Shown one piece after another: positions 61,197-64,000 of a stretch of 64,000 nucleotides of DNA. How positions within the stretch are numbered: position 1 is the stretch's first letter; each line of letters starts with the position of its first letter. The notes below the pieces were generated by a model. The model did no database searches. It saw only the letters and a program-made list of their open reading frames with translations, and was not told the origin of the DNA. The position numbers and the translations under genes were made by a program. Source of the DNA: Lingula anatina (Eukaryota; Brachiopoda; Lingulata; Lingulida; Lingulidae); the NCBI RefSeq assembly GCF_001039355.2, contig NW_019775803.1:136596-200595 (forward strand), in the 5' to 3' direction.

Positions 61197-62206
61197 GAAG
61201 GTAACAAGTATCATGTTTAAGCTGCCATAGCTTTTATGGAAATGTGCCTTAAGGACACCCTACCCCTCAACATAATCAGTTGAAAGTCAACCACCTTTAA
61301 AACATTGAATTTAGACAATGGCTTGATTTACAATTAAAATAATAAACTCAATCACTTAAAAGAATGAGGTATTTTGACTCCCATTCAGATACACTTGCGA
61401 CCATGGCCCCTAAAATCCTTCACCTACAGATCTCCTCCATCAATATTTACTCAAAGTCCTCAATGACGAAACAATATATAGCACCTGTAGTAAGATGTAT
61501 CCCTAGAGGCAAAAGCTTCCAAATGAATAAAAAGAAAACTGATATCACATTCAACTTGATTATTTATGTTCTTCAACCACCCTTTTTTCCTGAACAACTT
61601 TCATGCCCCAGGACAAGGATCAAATTTACCATTTGGTCTACAAAAATCGATCTTTACCAGCAGGCAGACATGTTACACCATACTATGACTGTGCTAAGCA
61701 ATAGGGCCCTATTGCTTTGCAATCGTGTTCCAGATGCTACACAGAGGTCTTATCAGACAACATAATTGCTGGCTTTTGTAACCTGTTCCAAAAATTATCT
61801 TGATTTTAGAGCATCAACCTCCAATTGATTTATGGTGAAGGGTGAAAATGTGTGGAAAGACAGGTAAAAGTGATCATTTGGCTGCTGCTAAGACCCACTG
61901 TTAAGAAGTAAAAAATACACTGAAATGAAATGTTTAAAATAAAATACCTACCCTCAGCAAGGCAAAAAAGATATATAACAAATAGGTTTCTCAATAATTC
62001 ATTTCCAGCTGATAAAATTACATGTTAGACTTCATGGCTTTTCTTCCCTTATTAATCATCCACTAATAAGGTAATTTCTCAATATACCTGAACAAAATCA
62101 ATTCTCTGTAAGAAGCTGAATGACCTCCTGTTTATCATTTTTGAAAAAAAAATCCAAAATTCTAATTAGTGAGTTGAGGTGCAGTTGTCACGAACATCTC
62201 TAAGAT

Positions 62207-62480
62207 AATGTTCCCACAACTTTATCATACTAGTAGGATCGATCTTTCTCGACAGGGATTTTTAGCTGAGGCGTAAAGTGTAATCAGCTTAATTGTCTGG
62301 CAAGCCCCCATCACAAAGCAACATGAACAACATCATGGACCACAAAGTTTTCCCAACTTTATCCAATTACTTTAAGTTACAAGGGGATGTGCCAGACATT
62401 AAAACTGCTTAAACTGAATCCAATTTAGCAAGAATCCCTAAGAATCCAGCAAGTATGATAGGGTTTTGGGAATGGTCCCT
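62207..62480. mobile_element. MITE-like inverted repeat, TTCCCACAACTTTATCATAC
   Basis: The left end TTCCCACAACTTTATCATAC is matched in inverse by GTATGATAGGGTTTTGGGAA at the right. GTAATCAGCTTAATTGTCTG and the inverted CAGACATTAAAACTGCTTAA lie inside. Confidence 0.72.
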
Positions 62481-63839
62481 AACAGTTTAAAAGAGCAACA
62501 GACAGACGTCAGGTAAATGGGCATTTACATAATTATAAACAAACTGTAACACACTAGCATATATATATGCATGTACCAGCAGACATACACCCATACCTTG
62601 GCACTCAGTGCTCAAGAAAAATATTCTGTGCCATTTCTTTACTATATATCACATGTGATAGCAAATATTTCAATGTTAGGCTCAATGTCTTCAGATGTAA
62701 CACACCTGAAACCCTAATAAAAATACGTCAACAACCTGAAACTGCGACAGGTGCAGGTGTGTTAACACTTTGAGGTCAAAACCTCTGAAGAAAACAAAAA
62801 TCAGAATCGTCAATCCCTCTGACCCGCTCTTAGTTTTATAGTTTCCGACCAGCACAAAGGTCAAAGGGCATCGCTGAACAAACTGATAAAATTGTTCTTT
62901 TCCCCTCGCAGCCCATTCAAACTGTTCATAATCGCAGATTCAAACTTACGCCCTCGCTGACGTACCCAATTGTTTTGAGAGAAACTATGGTTTGTGTACT
63001 TGGCCCTGCGGGGTGCCTGGGTGCATGATACGCTAAAGAAATAATGAGTTTCGTAGCCTACAGGTGGAAATCAAAGTATGCCTGAGGGGTCTTTGTAGTT
63101 TTCCTAATAAGTCTAAGATACCCACTCAGGTCAGGGTTCGGATAGGACAGAAAGCATTTCTCAAAACTGGATTAAATTGAAAACCCTTGTGATTTTTGTC
63201 CACGTAAAATTGAGCCAGTTAAAATTGTGAGTTTTAGTAGATTTGATTGCAAAAACATCAGAACAATATGAACATTAAAAAAAAAAAAAAGAAAAAATGC
63301 TTGGGCAGAGAGATTCTGATTCAGATACAAAGTTGTCACAATTACTTAAAATATGTAGATTTTTAACAATCTAATCATGCTGCAAAATGCTTTCATACAA
63401 AGAATGGATACTTAAAGGTACACATAGGATGGTTTTGGTGCCAAAATTCATATTTAATGAATTATCCCAGGGTAAATGGAATTTTCCCTGGATTAAACGA
63501 CCTTTAAGCATCCTTTCCTGATACTCAACATAACTGTGCACATTTTGAAAAAAGCCAAAGATCAAAACCCACATACAAGCGGAGGTTTTTCATATATATC
63601 TTTTCAATCTGTGTCAAGATTGCCAACTACCGAGGTTAGACAGGGGCTAATGAATATGATTATTTCTTATGGTATTGAAAAACACCATTTATCTGTCTTT
63701 TTATGTTTCATTTAAAGTTTTAATTGTCCTCAGATAAGTTCAACAAGGAGCAATCCATGCACTAAGAATGTGTTTTAAAAACCTACATTGTCTGGCTTCA
63801 AACAATATATAAACAACACATAAATTGGTGGAGTTGGCT

Positions 63840-64000
63840 GTCCTGTAGGTGGCACCACTGTGAACTGGCCAAAATCTTTCCCCTCCCCAGCTTTTATATC
63901 AGGCAAAACTTTTCCCAGAGAGCTGTCCAGCCATCATTAAAATGGACTCTGGTCTCACAAGAAGGCCTATATTTTCAAAGACCGTTGGATGGCTTATGAA
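63840..64000 (+). repeat. Dispersed repeat family D, cut by the window end
   Basis: It contains CCCAGAGAGCTGTCCAGCCA, GGCCTATATTTTCAAAGACC and TTGGATGGCTTATGA, as in the copies at 53772 and 55240. Confidence 0.7.

Larger units (their letters stand above)
39459..64000. other. Region upstream of exon 2: 5' intron and/or upstream DNA, no gene recognised
   Basis: 24.5 kb without a supported exon. The conserved erg first coding exon was looked for on the minus strand and not found, so intron 1 probably extends beyond the window or the exon has diverged. The region contains MITE-like elements, microsatellites, a tandem repeat at 58990-59350 and two dispersed repeat families, all listed separately. 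Open frames here, the longest 133 codons at 61364-61765 on +, show no recognisable product. Confidence 0.65.

Noticed and set aside
61364-61765. 133-codon + frame, the longest outside erg
   Set aside because: No recognisable domain, no supporting splice or promoter context and no coding-like composition; this length is possible by chance in 64 kb.

Overview
The window is a stretch of an animal nuclear genome, AT-rich, with exons separated by introns of 0.1 to more than 6 kb, simple repeats and many short inverted-repeat elements. It holds one recognisable gene, on the minus strand: an erg-type (KCNH2/6/7 family) voltage-gated potassium channel. The invertebrate-style ERG sequence, one locus with long introns and the abundance of palindromic MITE-like elements suggest a marine invertebrate, perhaps an echinoderm or another non-vertebrate deuterostome. 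That taxonomic guess is weak.

Layout. I number exons in transcript order from the assumed, unseen exon 1. Exons 2 to 18 run from 39458 down to the stop codon at 3246-3248. Exon 2 carries most of the N-terminal PAS (eag) domain, exon 3 completes it, and exons 4-5 are the cytoplasmic linker. Exon 6 holds S1 to S3, exon 7 holds S4, S5, pore and most of S6, and exon 8 the end of S6 and the C-linker. Exons 9-11 hold the rest of the C-linker and the cyclic-nucleotide-binding homology domain. Exons 12-18 are a long, low-complexity C-terminus containing the coiled coil. All 16 junctions between these exons agree in reading phase, giving 1331 complete residues inside the window. The start-codon exon, expected to encode about 25 residues, was not found, so 39459-64000 reads as 5' intron and/or upstream DNA with no other gene seen.

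The most interesting feature is a set of extra, frame-preserving cassette or microexon candidates within the constitutive introns. They lie at 37595-37663 (69 nt) and 37134-37154 (21 nt) in a PAS-domain loop, 28082-28105 (24 nt) and 26841-26912 (72 nt) in the N-terminal linker, 22593-22631 (39 nt) just before S1, 18384-18416 (33 nt) and 16282-16290 (9 nt) in the extracellular S3-S4 linker, and 10563-10643 (81 nt, GC donor) in the C-terminus. Each has acceptor and donor signals, a length divisible by three, and a phase matching its host intron. The 69- and 72-nt ones are the best supported. The shortest could be chance matches.

The rest is non-coding: at least 15 MITE-like inverted repeats, including several near-complete hairpins of 250-330 bp inside the transcribed introns, a 29-bp minisatellite at about 21781-22512, long TA, TAAA and TTA microsatellites, and a few dispersed repeat families. 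No RNA gene, CRISPR or bacterial-type feature was seen.
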